Origin: an uncultured Pelagibacteraceae bacterium
GTDB taxonomy: Bacteria; Pseudomonadota; Alphaproteobacteria; Pelagibacterales; Pelagibacteraceae
DNA: 64,000 nucleotides
Assembly (NCBI GenBank): GCA_902516625.1
Contig: CABXYU010000003.1
Span: forward strand, 18,312 to 82,311
Direction of reading: 5' to 3'
Numbering within the stretch: position 1 is the stretch's first letter; the number at the start of each line of letters is the position of its first letter. Shown one piece after another: positions 1 through 9,345 of this stretch. Under the pieces are notes generated by a model that was not told the DNA's origin, searched no databases, and saw only the letters and a program-made list of their open reading frames with translations. The position numbers were made by a program, and so were the translations under genes.

Positions 1-340
1 TGTAAAAATTGATAATAAAGAAAATCCATATTTTAAAAATCTTGATAATAATATTTTTGAATTTCATATAGCTCACAACGAAGGCAACTATTTTTGTACA
101 AAAGATCAATTAAAAGAAATTAACGATAACAGCCAAGTTGCTATCTATTATTGTAATGAAAAAGGTCAAATAGATGACCAACATAATCCCAACGGTTCTC
201 TTAAAAATATTGCTGGAATATTTAATAAAGAAAAAAATGTTCTTGGAATGATGCCCCACCCTGAGAGAATGATCGATCAAAGTTTGTCAGGTGAAGACGG
301 GTCTTTATTTTTTAAAAACCTAATAAATAATATAAAATAA
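1..340 (+). CDS. purQ: Phosphoribosylformylglycinamidine synthase, glutaminase subunit PurQ (3' part)
   Basis: The 5' end lies outside the window; codons run from base 2 and about 112 residues remain. PurQ hydrolyses glutamine and passes ammonia to PurL in the fourth step of purine synthesis. The visible part has the class I amidotransferase end: IAHNEGNY, then NPNGS..IAGI, and LGMMPHPER, which carries the catalytic His and Glu of the triad. The nucleophile Cys is upstream of the window. Its TAA overlaps the purL start by one base (TAATG), so the two subunits are probably translationally coupled. The identification is secure. Confidence 0.95.
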   Translation, partial: VKIDNKENPYFKNLDNNIFEFHIAHNEGNYFCTKDQLKEINDNSQVAIYYCNEKGQIDDQHNPNGSLKNIAGIFNKEKNVLGMMPHPERMIDQSLSGEDGSLFFKNLINNIK

Positions 341-2532
341 TGTTAGTAAATGAAAAAGTAGCTATTGAACATGGTCTTAAAGCTGAGGAATATAAAAAGA
401 TATGTGATCTTTTAAAAAGGGTTCCAAATTTAACTGAACTTGGAATTTTTTCAGCAATGTGGAATGAACACTGTTCATACAAATCTTCTAGATTGCATCT
501 AAAAAAATTACCCACAAAAGGTGATAAAGTAATTCAAGGACCAGGCGAAAACGCTGGGGTAATTGATATTGAGGACAATGACGCTATTGTTTTTAAGATT
601 GAGAGTCACAATCATCCATCTTTTATAGAACCTTATCAAGGCGCAGCTACTGGTGTTGGTGGAATAATGAGAGATGTCTTTACAATGGGAGCGAGACCTA
701 TCGCTAATTTAAATTCAATACATTTTGGTTCCCCTCAAAATAAAAAAACTAAGAATTTATTAAGAGGTGTCGTTCATGGAATTGGTGGATACGGAAACTG
801 CATGGGTGTGCCAACTATTGCGGGTCAAACGACTTTTGACAGTTCTTATAATGGAAATATTTTAGTAAACGCAATGACATTAGGTTTAGTCAAAAAAGAC
901 AAAATATTTTATTCAAAAGCTGCTGGTTTGAATAAACCAGTCATTTATGTTGGATCAAAGACTGGGAGAGATGGTATCCATGGTGCTAGTATGGCCTCAG
1001 CAAGCTTTGATGAAAAAATTGAGGAAAAAAAACCAACCGTTCAGGTTGGCGATCCTTTCACAGAAAAACTTCTTCTTGAAGCTTGTTTGGAGTTAATGGC
1101 AGGTGACTCTATTATTGCAATTCAAGATATGGGAGCAGCTGGTCTTACTTCTTCGAGTATTGAGATGGCATCAAAAGGAAGTTTAGGAATTAGAATTAAT
1201 TTAAATGAGGTTCCTTGCAGAGAAACAAAAATGACTCCCTATGAAATTATGCTTTCTGAAAGTCAAGAAAGAATGCTGATAGTTTTAGAGAATGGAAAAG
1301 AAAATCACGCAAAAAAAATTTTTGATAAATGGAATTTAGATTTTGCTGTCATAGGAAAAACAACAAAATCTAAAAATATTGAATTATTTTTCAATGATGA
1401 GCAGGTAGCAAATATTCCAGTAAATACTTTAGTGGAGAACTCTCCTATGTATGATCGAAAATGGAAAAAAGCTAAACTACCAAAAAAAAATAAATTTAAG
1501 AATGAGGATTTTAATAATCTAAAAATAAAAGATATTTTAAAAAAAATCTTATCAAATCATAATGTTTGTAGCAAAGAATGGATATGGCAGCAGTATGATC
1601 ACACTGTAATGGGTGATACCATTCAAAAACCTGGTGGTGACTCTGGGGTTGTAAAAGTTCATGGAACAAATAAAGCAGTAGCTGCATCAGTTGACTCATC
1701 TGCAGTTTATTGTTGGGCTCACCCTCTAACAGGAGGTAAACAAGTTGTTGCTGAAAGTTGGAGAAACTTAATTTCGGTAGGAGCTAAACCTATAGCCATT
1801 ACAAATTGTTTAAATTTTGGCAGTCCAGAGAATGAAGAAAACATGGGCGAGTTTGTAGAATGTGTCCAGGGCATTACTGAAGCAAGCAAATACTTAAATT
1901 TTCCCGTCGTATCAGGAAATGTCTCTTTTTATAATCAAACAAAAGAAATGGGAATTAAGCCTACACCTGTAATAGGTGGTGTCGGTTTAATTAAAGATTA
2001 TAAAAAGATGGTAACAATGAAATTTAAAGAAGTAAGTAATCTTGTATTAATAGTTGGAAAAACTGAGGGCCACATAGATCAGAGTTTATTTGCACGAACA
2101 ATTTTAGATGAAAAAAATGGTCCACCCCCCGAAGTAAACCTTTTTAATGAAAAAAATAATGGTGAGTCAATTTTAGAGCTTATTAAGAAAGATTTTATAA
2201 AAAGTGCTCATGATATTTCTTTGGGTGGGTTACTGACTGCAGTCAGCAAAATGTGTATAAAAGGAAATAAAGGAATCAAGCTAAATAAATCCAAAAATTT
2301 AATTAATGAAATTGAATATTTTTTTTCAGAAGATCAAGGAAGGTATATAATTGAGATAAATCCAACAGATTTTAAAGAAGTCTCAAAAATTTTAGATAAA
2401 AATTCGGTTCACTTTGAAGAATTGGGTATAATCATCGATAAAGAACTTATTATTAATCAAAAGACAAAAGTTACAATTGACGAATTAAAATCATATAATA
2501 CTAATTGGTTGAAGAATTTTATGAGCTCATAA
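340..2532 (+). CDS. purL: Phosphoribosylformylglycinamidine synthase subunit PurL
   Basis: At 730 residues this is the short PurL type, which works with separate PurS and PurQ subunits and amidates FGAR to FGAM using ATP. Motifs seen include WNEHCSYKSS (about residues 41-50), ESHNHPSFIEPYQGAATGVGG (about 88-108), and a second AIRS-like half with QKPGGDSGVV and the late segment KSAHDISLGGL. It follows purQ with a one-base overlap and overlaps the BolA gene by one base at its end. No purS is visible here. Confidence 0.97.
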   Translation: MLVNEKVAIEHGLKAEEYKKICDLLKRVPNLTELGIFSAMWNEHCSYKSSRLHLKKLPTKGDKVIQGPGENAGVIDIEDNDAIVFKIESHNHPSFIEPYQGAATGVGGIMRDVFTMGARPIANLNSIHFGSPQNKKTKNLLRGVVHGIGGYGNCMGVPTIAGQTTFDSSYNGNILVNAMTLGLVKKDKIFYSKAAGLNKPVIYVGSKTGRDGIHGASMASASFDEKIEEKKPTVQVGDPFTEKLLLEACLELMAGDSIIAIQDMGAAGLTSSSIEMASKGSLGIRINLNEVPCRETKMTPYEIMLSESQERMLIVLENGKENHAKKIFDKWNLDFAVIGKTTKSKNIELFFNDEQVANIPVNTLVENSPMYDRKWKKAKLPKKNKFKNEDFNNLKIKDILKKILSNHNVCSKEWIWQQYDHTVMGDTIQKPGGDSGVVKVHGTNKAVAASVDSSAVYCWAHPLTGGKQVVAESWRNLISVGAKPIAITNCLNFGSPENEENMGEFVECVQGITEASKYLNFPVVSGNVSFYNQTKEMGIKPTPVIGGVGLIKDYKKMVTMKFKEVSNLVLIVGKTEGHIDQSLFARTILDEKNGPPPEVNLFNEKNNGESILELIKKDFIKSAHDISLGGLLTAVSKMCIKGNKGIKLNKSKNLINEIEYFFSEDQGRYIIEINPTDFKEVSKILDKNSVHFEELGIIIDKELIINQKTKVTIDELKSYNTNWLKNFMSS

Positions 2533-2762
2533 TGGCAATGGATTTAAAAGAAATTGAAAAATTTATTAAAGAGGCTATGCCTGATGCTGTGGTTGATATT
2601 CAAGACTTAGCTGGTGATGGCAATCACTATTCTGCTACAGTCGCTTCTTCAGAATTCACCGGTAAAAGTAAAATTGAGCAACATAAAATGGTATATAATT
2701 CTCTTAAAGGAAGAATGGGTAATGAACTACATGCTCTAGCTATAAAAACAAAGGAAAGATAA
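2532..2762 (+). CDS. bolA: BolA/IbaG-family protein
   Basis: A 76-residue protein when started at the ATG that overlaps the purL stop (TAATG). The ORF-track start at 2505 lies inside purL and adds nine residues unlike the family. The BolA fold signature GDGNHYSATV...F.GKS...QHKMVY is clear. BolA proteins bind a [2Fe-2S] cluster together with monothiol glutaredoxins and act in iron-sulfur transfer and iron sensing. The next gene encodes exactly such a glutaredoxin, starting on the last base of this one, so the pair is probably co-translated and acts as a complex. Confidence 0.9.
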   Translation: MAMDLKEIEKFIKEAMPDAVVDIQDLAGDGNHYSATVASSEFTGKSKIEQHKMVYNSLKGRMGNELHALAIKTKER

Positions 2763-3094
2763 TGGATGATAAAACTAAAAATTTAATTCAAGATTATATT
2801 AAAAATAACGAGGTCTGTTTATTTATGAAAGGTACGCCAGATGCTCCACAATGTGGTTTTTCAATGGCTGTTTCAAACATGCTTAAAATATTGGAGGTAA
2901 ATTATAAAGGTGTAAACGTATTAGAAGATCAATCTTTAAGAGAAGGAATTAAAGTTTTTAGTGATTGGCCAACAATACCACAACTTTATATAAAAAATGA
3001 ATTCGTAGGTGGCTGTGATATTGTTAAAGAAATGTATGAAAGTGGAGAGTTGAAAAAAATTTTTGAAGAAAAAAATATTTCATTTAAGAAATAA
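2762..3094 (+). CDS. grxD: Monothiol glutaredoxin (Grx4 family)
   Basis: A 110-residue protein with the monothiol active site CGFS in the context KGTPDAPQCGFSMAV, the cis-proline loop WPTIPQLYI and the glutathione-binding GGCDI motif, which together define the Grx4/GrxD family. It coordinates a glutathione-ligated [2Fe-2S] cluster, usually with BolA, and delivers clusters in the cytoplasm rather than acting as a general disulfide reductase. It overlaps the BolA gene by one base (TAATG), and the next gene starts one base after its stop. Confidence 0.95.
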   Translation: MDDKTKNLIQDYIKNNEVCLFMKGTPDAPQCGFSMAVSNMLKILEVNYKGVNVLEDQSLREGIKVFSDWPTIPQLYIKNEFVGGCDIVKEMYESGELKKIFEEKNISFKK

Positions 3095-3095
3095 A

Positions 3096-3359
3096 ATGAA
3101 ACAATTTATCTATAAAACAATCATAATTTTAATTGCTGTTATTGTTCTTTTTGAATTTACTATTGGAAATAAAATTTCACAAGTTTATGAAAAGATTGAT
3201 GTTGTTTCTACAAAAGAAGGCAGAAAAGATTCTGTCAACAAGATTAGAGAAGAATTAAGAAGAGCGATTAAAAAAGAGAGATATCTCTCAGAGGAAGATG
3301 CAAAACTAATAAATGATTTTTTAGGCAAGATAAGAAAAGAATTGAACGAAGCTCAATAA
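3096..3359 (+). CDS. Small single-pass membrane protein, unknown function
   Basis: An 87-residue protein if started at the ATG two bases past the grxD stop; the ORF-track start at 3063 lies inside grxD. Residues 4-22 (FIYKTIIILIAVIVLFEFT) form one hydrophobic segment. The rest is a charged, probably helical region rich in Lys, Glu and Arg, predicted to lie outside or inside the membrane depending on topology. I recognise no family. It ends one base before the convergent glycosyltransferase stop. Position suggests co-transcription with bolA-grxD, but no functional link can be shown. Confidence 0.6.
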   Translation: MKQFIYKTIIILIAVIVLFEFTIGNKISQVYEKIDVVSTKEGRKDSVNKIREELRRAIKKERYLSEEDAKLINDFLGKIRKELNEAQ

Positions 3360-3360
3360 T

Positions 3361-4941
3361 TTAATTACAATACCATAATTTTCCTGTGATTATATCTTTA
3401 TTAAATAAAAAATAATTATATTTATCTTCATAGATTAAATTACAATCTTTGGGATCAGATCTTTTTATATTTCTTGCATTTTGATAAGCAAAGAAAGGTC
3501 TTTGCTTAGCACCGTCTAATGAGCTGTAAGAATTAAAACATGTAAATCCTTTTTTTTCTAAAAAAACATTTGCATACATATTTCCATAAATACATGTATC
3601 TTTGAGAATATTATTTTTTATTGAATAATCATTTATTTGTTTTTGTAAATTTTTATTACTAATCCCCATATACTCTAGTTCAAAGTTTTTTTGAATATTG
3701 GTCAATTTTGCAAAAGAGTTCAACCAGGTATATTGATATTTTTTTAATGAAATATTTTCAGCAACAAAAAAGATTATCACAAATATAGCAGAATAAAAAA
3801 AAATCTTTTTATTAAAAATATAAATATTGTATAAAGATATAACTAAGATAGCAGGTATCAAAAACATTATGTGTCTTATCTCATCATAGAGGGCAACATT
3901 CCTTAAAATAAAAAGGAATAATAATGACAAAACTGTTAAAGCTAATGTTCCATAATAAATTGTCTTTATACCGTCATTGAATATTTTTTTTTCAATTAGT
4001 GGAAAAATTGCTAAACCAAAGAGAACTAAAATTGGAAGTTTAAAAAATAGCCAGATAAAAATGTAGCTAGTAGGTAAATTTTGTGCTCTCATACAACTCC
4101 CTAGAGTAAGTGTGCATGTATCGTTGTAATATTTACTCATCCATTTCACAGAATTAATTATTTCCAAAGGATTGGACCAAAATATTGGATTTAAAATATA
4201 AACGAAAAGTATAAGAGATAATGAAAAAAATAAGAAAAACTTTTTATTTTTAACTAAAAATGAAAAAAATTTTTGATCTTTAACATTCAACAAAATCATA
4301 AGAGCAATTAAATATTCTAGTAAAATTAGTAATCCAGTTATTCTAATACTTATTAAGAAAGCAGTACATAAAGAAATTAAAAAAATACTTTTTAAATCTA
4401 TCTTTTTTTCAAAATAGAATTTTTCAATAATATTAAATAAAAGATATGTTGAAATTACCCATACCGATAAAAACGGAATGTCTTTTCCATTGATTTGTGA
4501 ATGTCCAAAAAAATAAGGATATAATAAAAATAAACTGAAACAAATTAGTGAAAAATTTTTATCATTTGAAATTTTATTGCATATTAGGTAAAAAAAATAA
4601 CCTGCGGTAACAAAAGTAAGAAAAACAACTGCATGTCTTGATAGATAATATGATCCCTCTAAAGAAACCTCATTTATCCGACCTACTGTACCATGAATTA
4701 AAAATTGTATTGGTTGTGATATATAATGAAAAGCAATGCCATGATACCTATCAATATAATTTAATAAAATACTATAGTCCCCCTCGCCATTAAAAATGCT
4801 TTTTATAGCTTGAAAATTAATTCTCCAATTTTCTTGTTCGTGAAATTGATCGTGTGAAATTCCGTTAAACAAGGAAAGATATAAACCCGACAAGATATAA
4901 GTGAAAAATAGAATGCTAAATAAAATATCTTTATGTTTCAT
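3361..4941 (-). CDS. Multi-pass membrane glycosyltransferase-like protein
   Basis: A 526-residue polytopic protein with about ten to twelve hydrophobic segments. The first loop is polar and contains ISHDQFHEQENWRINF and a histidine-containing stretch, and there is an LYPYFFGHSQINGKDIPF segment after several membrane spans. This layout (acidic first periplasmic loop, GxxxxGKDIPF, soluble C-terminal tail) resembles GT-C enzymes of the ArnT/PMT type, which use polyprenyl-phosphate sugars. The acceptor and sugar cannot be told. It lies downstream of rpsD on the same strand, separated by a likely terminator, so it may be expressed independently. Confidence 0.6.
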   Translation of the reverse strand: MKHKDILFSILFFTYILSGLYLSLFNGISHDQFHEQENWRINFQAIKSIFNGEGDYSILLNYIDRYHGIAFHYISQPIQFLIHGTVGRINEVSLEGSYYLSRHAVVFLTFVTAGYFFYLICNKISNDKNFSLICFSLFLLYPYFFGHSQINGKDIPFLSVWVISTYLLFNIIEKFYFEKKIDLKSIFLISLCTAFLISIRITGLLILLEYLIALMILLNVKDQKFFSFLVKNKKFFLFFSLSLILFVYILNPIFWSNPLEIINSVKWMSKYYNDTCTLTLGSCMRAQNLPTSYIFIWLFFKLPILVLFGLAIFPLIEKKIFNDGIKTIYYGTLALTVLSLLFLFILRNVALYDEIRHIMFLIPAILVISLYNIYIFNKKIFFYSAIFVIIFFVAENISLKKYQYTWLNSFAKLTNIQKNFELEYMGISNKNLQKQINDYSIKNNILKDTCIYGNMYANVFLEKKGFTCFNSYSSLDGAKQRPFFAYQNARNIKRSDPKDCNLIYEDKYNYFLFNKDIITGKLWYCN

Positions 4942-4944
4942 CTT

Positions 4945-4987
4945 TTAAAAAAAGATAATGAATAATCAAATTTCTTATTATTATCTT
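4945..4987 (-). terminator. Probable intrinsic terminator after rpsD
   Basis: On the minus strand, AAGATAATAATAA and TTATTCATTATCTT form a stem of about 13 pairs with one bulged base and a nine-base loop, followed by a run of Ts. It begins at the rpsD stop codon and lies before the membrane glycosyltransferase gene. The stem is AT-rich, so its strength is uncertain. Confidence 0.45.
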
Positions 4988-5598
4988 GAATAATATTCGA
5001 TAACTAGGTTTGGTTCCATTGCTATCGGATAAGGAACCTCTTCAAATTTTGGAATTCTTACAAATTTAAATTTTTTATTTTTTTGGTCCATTTGTATGTA
5101 TTCTGGTGTTTCTCTCTCTTTATTAGCTAAAGCTATATCAATTATTGCTAGTTGTTTAGATTTATCTCTTATTTCTATTGTGTCTTCCTCTTTTACTGAA
5201 TAACTAGAAATATTTACTTTTTTTCCATTAACTTTAACATGACCATGATTTATTAATTGCCTTGCAGAAAATATTGTAGTGGCAAACTTTGCTCTATAGA
5301 TAACCGCATCGAGTCTTCTTTCAAGTAAACCTATTAAATTTTCACTTGTGTCTCCTTTAAGCATACTTGCTTTTTTATAAATATTTCTAAATTGTCTTTC
5401 ATTTATATTGCCATAATATGCTTTAAGTTTTTGTTTTGCCTGAAGTTGAATTCCATAATCAGATGGTTTTGAGGTTTTTGTTTGGCCATGCTGACCTGGT
5501 CCGTAAGCTCTAGTGTTAAAAGGGCTTTTAGGCCTCCCCCAAAGATTTACCTTTAATCTTCTATCAACTTTATGTTTAGAGTTTAATCGTTTAGTCAT
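4981..5598 (-). CDS. rpsD: 30S ribosomal protein S4
   Basis: At 205 residues it has the usual S4 length. It shows RPYGPGQHG-like (RAYGPGQHG) near residue 30 and the S4 RNA-binding domain with [14 protein letters not shown] and [19 protein letters not shown]4 is a primary 16S rRNA binder that nucleates the body of the 30S subunit. It stands alone here, not in the alpha ribosomal operon, as is common in alphaproteobacteria. A candidate terminator follows. Confidence 0.98.
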   Translation of the reverse strand: MTKRLNSKHKVDRRLKVNLWGRPKSPFNTRAYGPGQHGQTKTSKPSDYGIQLQAKQKLKAYYGNINERQFRNIYKKASMLKGDTSENLIGLLERRLDAVIYRAKFATTIFSARQLINHGHVKVNGKKVNISSYSVKEEDTIEIRDKSKQLAIIDIALANKERETPEYIQMDQKNKKFKFVRIPKFEEVPYPIAMEPNLVIEYYSR

Positions 5599-5638
5599 TT
5601 AATATTGGGCTTTATAAACTTACTCCTAATTTTGTCAA

Positions 5639-6352
5639 TCAACGTTTTTTACCTAAACTTGCGAATACACTTGATAATATACGGGTTTCTTTATCAGAAA
5701 GATCCATCTTAAAGAAAATATTTCTCAAATTTTCTAACATTATTGATCGCTTTTCCTTTGGCCTAAAGAAATTTATCAAATCTAAATTTTTAACACATAA
5801 ATTTACCATTAATTGAATATCTTTTTTTGAAGCAGATTTTACTTTTTTTGATTTATCAAATTTAGGATTTTTAAATTTGATTATACTAGAGACATATTGT
5901 GCAATAATAATTAAACTATGCGATAGATTAAGTGACTTAAAATTGGGATTTGTGGGTATTTGAAGTGTATAATTAGCATAACTTATTTCATTATTTGACA
6001 ATCCAGATGCCTCAGATCCAAACAGAAAACCAATTTTTTTTTTAAAATTAATTTTTTTTAATTCTTCCAAATTGATATGTTTTATATTCTTATTTCTAAA
6101 TCTTGCAGAGGTAGCGACAACAATATCAATGTTTTCAAGAGCATGCTCTAAATCTTGATAGACTTTGCTGTCATTAATTATATTTTTAGCGCCAACAGAA
6201 GTAGCTAAAATTTTGTCATTTGGAAAAATTGGTTTTGGATTAACTACAATTAATTTATTAAAATCAAAATTTTTAATAGCTCTAGCACAAGCACCAATAT
6301 TTTCTGACAATTGAGGTTTGTGAAGAATAAAAGAGATATTGCTTTTACTCAT
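5639..6352 (-). CDS. trmJ: tRNA/rRNA 2'-O-methyltransferase, TrmJ-like (SpoU family)
   Basis: A 237-residue SPOUT methyltransferase. The three SpoU motifs are visible: ENIGACARAIKNF near residue 17, GFLFGSEASGLSN, and the knot motif SLNLSHSLIIIAQ. TrmJ methylates the ribose of position 32 in the tRNA anticodon loop using SAM. The N-terminal start FILHKPQLSENIG and the C-terminal helical extension match TrmJ better than TrmH or RlmB, though substrate assignment is inferred. It starts immediately after the cimA stop with no gap, so it belongs to the cysS-cimA-trmJ run. Confidence 0.82.
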   Translation of the reverse strand: MSKSNISFILHKPQLSENIGACARAIKNFDFNKLIVVNPKPIFPNDKILATSVGAKNIINDSKVYQDLEHALENIDIVVATSARFRNKNIKHINLEELKKINFKKKIGFLFGSEASGLSNNEISYANYTLQIPTNPNFKSLNLSHSLIIIAQYVSSIIKFKNPKFDKSKKVKSASKKDIQLMVNLCVKNLDLINFFRPKEKRSIMLENLRNIFFKMDLSDKETRILSSVFASLGKKR

Positions 6353-7954
6353 CTATTTGCTTGCTGGAGCATTATCTTTAAAAAGTTTGTAATCTAAACT
6401 ATCAACTAATGCTTTGAAAGAAGCTTCAATAATATTTGTGGACACTCCGATGGTAAACCAATTCTTGCCATTTGAGTCTGTACTTTCTATAGAAACTCGT
6501 GTAACAGCCTCTGTACCAGTATTTAAAATTCTTACTTTATAATCAACTAATCTCAAATCTTTTAAGTATTTTGAATATTTAGCTAATCGATCAACATTTT
6601 TTCTGATTGCGTTATCCAAAGCATTTACTGGACCATTACCCTCGCCTTCACAAATAATTTTTTCTCCGTCAACTTCTAATTGAGCTTTTGCTGATGAAAT
6701 TATTTTTCCAGAAATATCTTTTTTTACTGAAACATCATACTCAGTAATCGAGATGTATCTGGGAATTTCACCAATTATTCTTCTAGCTAATAGTTCAAAA
6801 GAGGCATCAGCACCATCATAACTATAACCAATAAATTCTCTATCTTTTACTTCATTCAAAAGCTTTTTAATCTTTGGATCATTCTCATCGATATTAATAT
6901 TTATAGTTTTTAATCTTGAAATTATATTTGATTTTCCAGACTGATCTGAAATTACTATGTTTCTGTTATTCCCTACACTTTCTGGGTTTATATGTTCATA
7001 AGTTTTTGGATCTTTTTGGACTGCAGAAACATGTAGTCCTCCTTTATGGGAAAAAGCAGCTGCTCCTACGTATGGTAAATGCATGTTTGGTTTTCGATTT
7101 AAAACTTCATCTAACAATCTCGAACATTCTGTTAAATTCTTAATGTTAGTAGATTTGATGCTTGTTTCATATTTAGATGAAAAATCTTTTTTTAAAAAAA
7201 ATGTAGGGATTAATGACATTAAATTTGCATTTCCACACCTTTCTCCTAAACCATTAATTGTTCCCTGAACTTGACGAACTCCTGATAATACGGCAGCTAA
7301 AGTATTTGCAACCGCATTTCCTGTATCATTATGGGCGTGAATTCCTAAGTTTTTTCCTGGTATTACTTTAGTGACTTCACTAACTATTTGTGAAACTTCA
7401 TGTGGAAGTGTTCCGCCATTAGTATCACACAGTATAACCCACCTAGCACCTTGATCATAAGCAGCTTTGATACAAGAAAGAGCATATTTTGAATTTGCTT
7501 TATAACCATCAAAAAAATGTTCTGCATCAAACATGAATTCTTTTTTTGCTTTAACGAAATGTTTGGCACTTTCAGTAATATTTTCTAAATTTTCATCATT
7601 TGTAATCCCTAAGGCAACATCAACGTGAAAATCCCATGACTTACCAACCAAACATACAGCAGAAGTGCTTGAATTCATAAGTGCTGATAAACCTGTATCG
7701 TTTTCTGCACTTCGTCCTGATCTCTTAGTCATACCAAAAGATGTAAGTATTGAATTTTTAAAGTCATGTTTCTTTTGAAAAAACTCTGTATCAGTTGGAT
7801 TAGCTCCAGGCCAACCTGCCTCAATATAGTCTACACCTAGATTATCCAAAGCTAAGGCAATTTTTTCTTTATCTTCTATAGAAAAGTCAACACCTTGCGT
7901 TTGAGCTCCGTCTCTTAGAGTTGTGTCAAAAATGTATAATTTTTCTTTGCTCAT
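6353..7954 (-). CDS. cimA: (R)-citramalate synthase
   Basis: 533 residues. It opens with the HMGL-like TIM barrel signature FDTTLRDGAQTQGVDFS, followed by LCDTNGGTLPHEV and GIHAHNDTGNAVAN with the metal-binding histidines, and has a C-terminal LeuA-type allosteric domain (about 390-530). The N-terminal motif DGAQTQGV and the EAGWPGANPTD segment point to citramalate synthase rather than isopropylmalate or homocitrate synthase. The enzyme condenses acetyl-CoA and pyruvate, a threonine-independent route to 2-oxobutyrate and isoleucine. It overlaps cysS by four bases (ATGA). Confidence 0.88.
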   Translation of the reverse strand: MSKEKLYIFDTTLRDGAQTQGVDFSIEDKEKIALALDNLGVDYIEAGWPGANPTDTEFFQKKHDFKNSILTSFGMTKRSGRSAENDTGLSALMNSSTSAVCLVGKSWDFHVDVALGITNDENLENITESAKHFVKAKKEFMFDAEHFFDGYKANSKYALSCIKAAYDQGARWVILCDTNGGTLPHEVSQIVSEVTKVIPGKNLGIHAHNDTGNAVANTLAAVLSGVRQVQGTINGLGERCGNANLMSLIPTFFLKKDFSSKYETSIKSTNIKNLTECSRLLDEVLNRKPNMHLPYVGAAAFSHKGGLHVSAVQKDPKTYEHINPESVGNNRNIVISDQSGKSNIISRLKTININIDENDPKIKKLLNEVKDREFIGYSYDGADASFELLARRIIGEIPRYISITEYDVSVKKDISGKIISSAKAQLEVDGEKIICEGEGNGPVNALDNAIRKNVDRLAKYSKYLKDLRLVDYKVRILNTGTEAVTRVSIESTDSNGKNWFTIGVSTNIIEASFKALVDSLDYKLFKDNAPASK

Positions 7955-9300
7955 CTAAATTTCCAGATTGTTTTACCATCTTTATCCTCTATTAAAACAC
8001 CTTTGTCTAAAAGCTCATCTCTAATTCTATCAGCTTCTTTGTAGTTCTTATTTTCTCTAGCCTTATTTCTTAAACTAAGCATATTTTCGATTTCAGATAC
8101 TGTTATAGAGATTCTTATCTTTTTAAAATTATTCCATTCATCATTATTTTCATTCATTAAACCAATAAATTTGCATGCTGAAATGAATAAGTCTACATTC
8201 TCACCTTTGTTAGCTTTTTCATACAACTTGTGAAGATTTGCAATATATCCTGGGGTGTTTAGATCTTCATACAAAGGTTTTAAAATTTCGTCTAAAACTT
8301 TTACAGTTTGTATATTTGGTGAGAATACTTTGTACCATTTATCTAAAGTGTTTTCACAATCTTTTAATAATTTATCAGTCCAATCTAATGGTTGTTTATA
8401 ATGTGCACTCATTAAAGCCAATCTTATTATTTGGCCACTAAATTTATTTCTGAAATCTTTTATCTTTAAAATATTGCCTTGAGACTTAGCCATCTTTTCA
8501 TTAGACATTGTAATAAAAGCATTGTGAACCCAATAATTTGCAAAAACTTTTGTGTCATTCGCACACCTAGATTGGGCTATTTCATTTTCATGATGAGGAA
8601 AAATTAAGTCTATTCCTCCTCCGTGGATATCAAATTCGTTTCCTAAAAATTTCTTTGACATAGCTGAACACTCTAAATGCCAACCTGGTCTGCCTTTTCC
8701 CCAAGGTGAATCCCAAGCTGGCTCATCATTACCTGATGGTTTCCATAATACAAAATCTTCTGAGTTTTTTTTATTATCACTTATTTCCACTCTTGCTCCA
8801 GCAACTAAATCCGCTAAATTTTTATTTGATAATTTTCCGTAGTCAGAAAATTTTCTGACCTCAAAATAAACATGTTTTTTATTCTCATATGCAAATCCTT
8901 TTTTTATCAAATCATTAATCATCTCTATCATTAGATTAATATGTTCAGTTGCTTTTGGCTGATAAGTGGGATTTTCACAATTTAAAAACTCACAATCTTT
9001 CAGAAAACTAGCGGTTACTTTTTCCGTAAGCTCTTTTGTTGAAATTTTTTGCTCTTGAGAAGATTTGATTATCTTATCATCAATATCAGTTATATTTCTT
9101 ACATAAGTTACTTTTGAAAAATTATTCTTTAGCAATTTAAATAAAATATCAAAAATTACTAATGGCCTGGCGTTTCCAATATGTGGATCATCATAAACTG
9201 TCGGTCCACAAACATACATCCTTACATTTGCTTTTTCTTTTGGGGTAAAAAGCTCTTTTTTATTACTTAAATTATTTGTTAAAAAAATATCCATATTCAT
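7951..9300 (-). CDS. cysS: Cysteinyl-tRNA synthetase
   Basis: A 449-residue class I synthetase. The N-terminal MYVCGPTVYDDPHIGNARP carries the zinc Cys and HIGN motif, WHLECSAMSKKFLG and FPHHENEIAQS give the remaining zinc ligands, and NEKMAKSQGN is the KMSKS loop. It charges tRNA-Cys. The protein is slightly short at the C terminus compared with the E. coli enzyme (461), but no key motif is missing. Its stop overlaps the cimA start. Confidence 0.97.
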   Translation of the reverse strand: MNMDIFLTNNLSNKKELFTPKEKANVRMYVCGPTVYDDPHIGNARPLVIFDILFKLLKNNFSKVTYVRNITDIDDKIIKSSQEQKISTKELTEKVTASFLKDCEFLNCENPTYQPKATEHINLMIEMINDLIKKGFAYENKKHVYFEVRKFSDYGKLSNKNLADLVAGARVEISDNKKNSEDFVLWKPSGNDEPAWDSPWGKGRPGWHLECSAMSKKFLGNEFDIHGGGIDLIFPHHENEIAQSRCANDTKVFANYWVHNAFITMSNEKMAKSQGNILKIKDFRNKFSGQIIRLALMSAHYKQPLDWTDKLLKDCENTLDKWYKVFSPNIQTVKVLDEILKPLYEDLNTPGYIANLHKLYEKANKGENVDLFISACKFIGLMNENNDEWNNFKKIRISITVSEIENMLSLRNKARENKNYKEADRIRDELLDKGVLIEDKDGKTIWKFR

Positions 9301-9345
9301 TGATTAAGAAATATACCTTATTTGTAGATTTGTTAATCTAATTGA

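Noticed and set aside
9301-9345. TTAATCAATTAGATTAA hairpin between nadE and cysS
   Set aside because: Six AT-dominated pairs with no T run; expected by chance in this base composition, so not called as a terminator.
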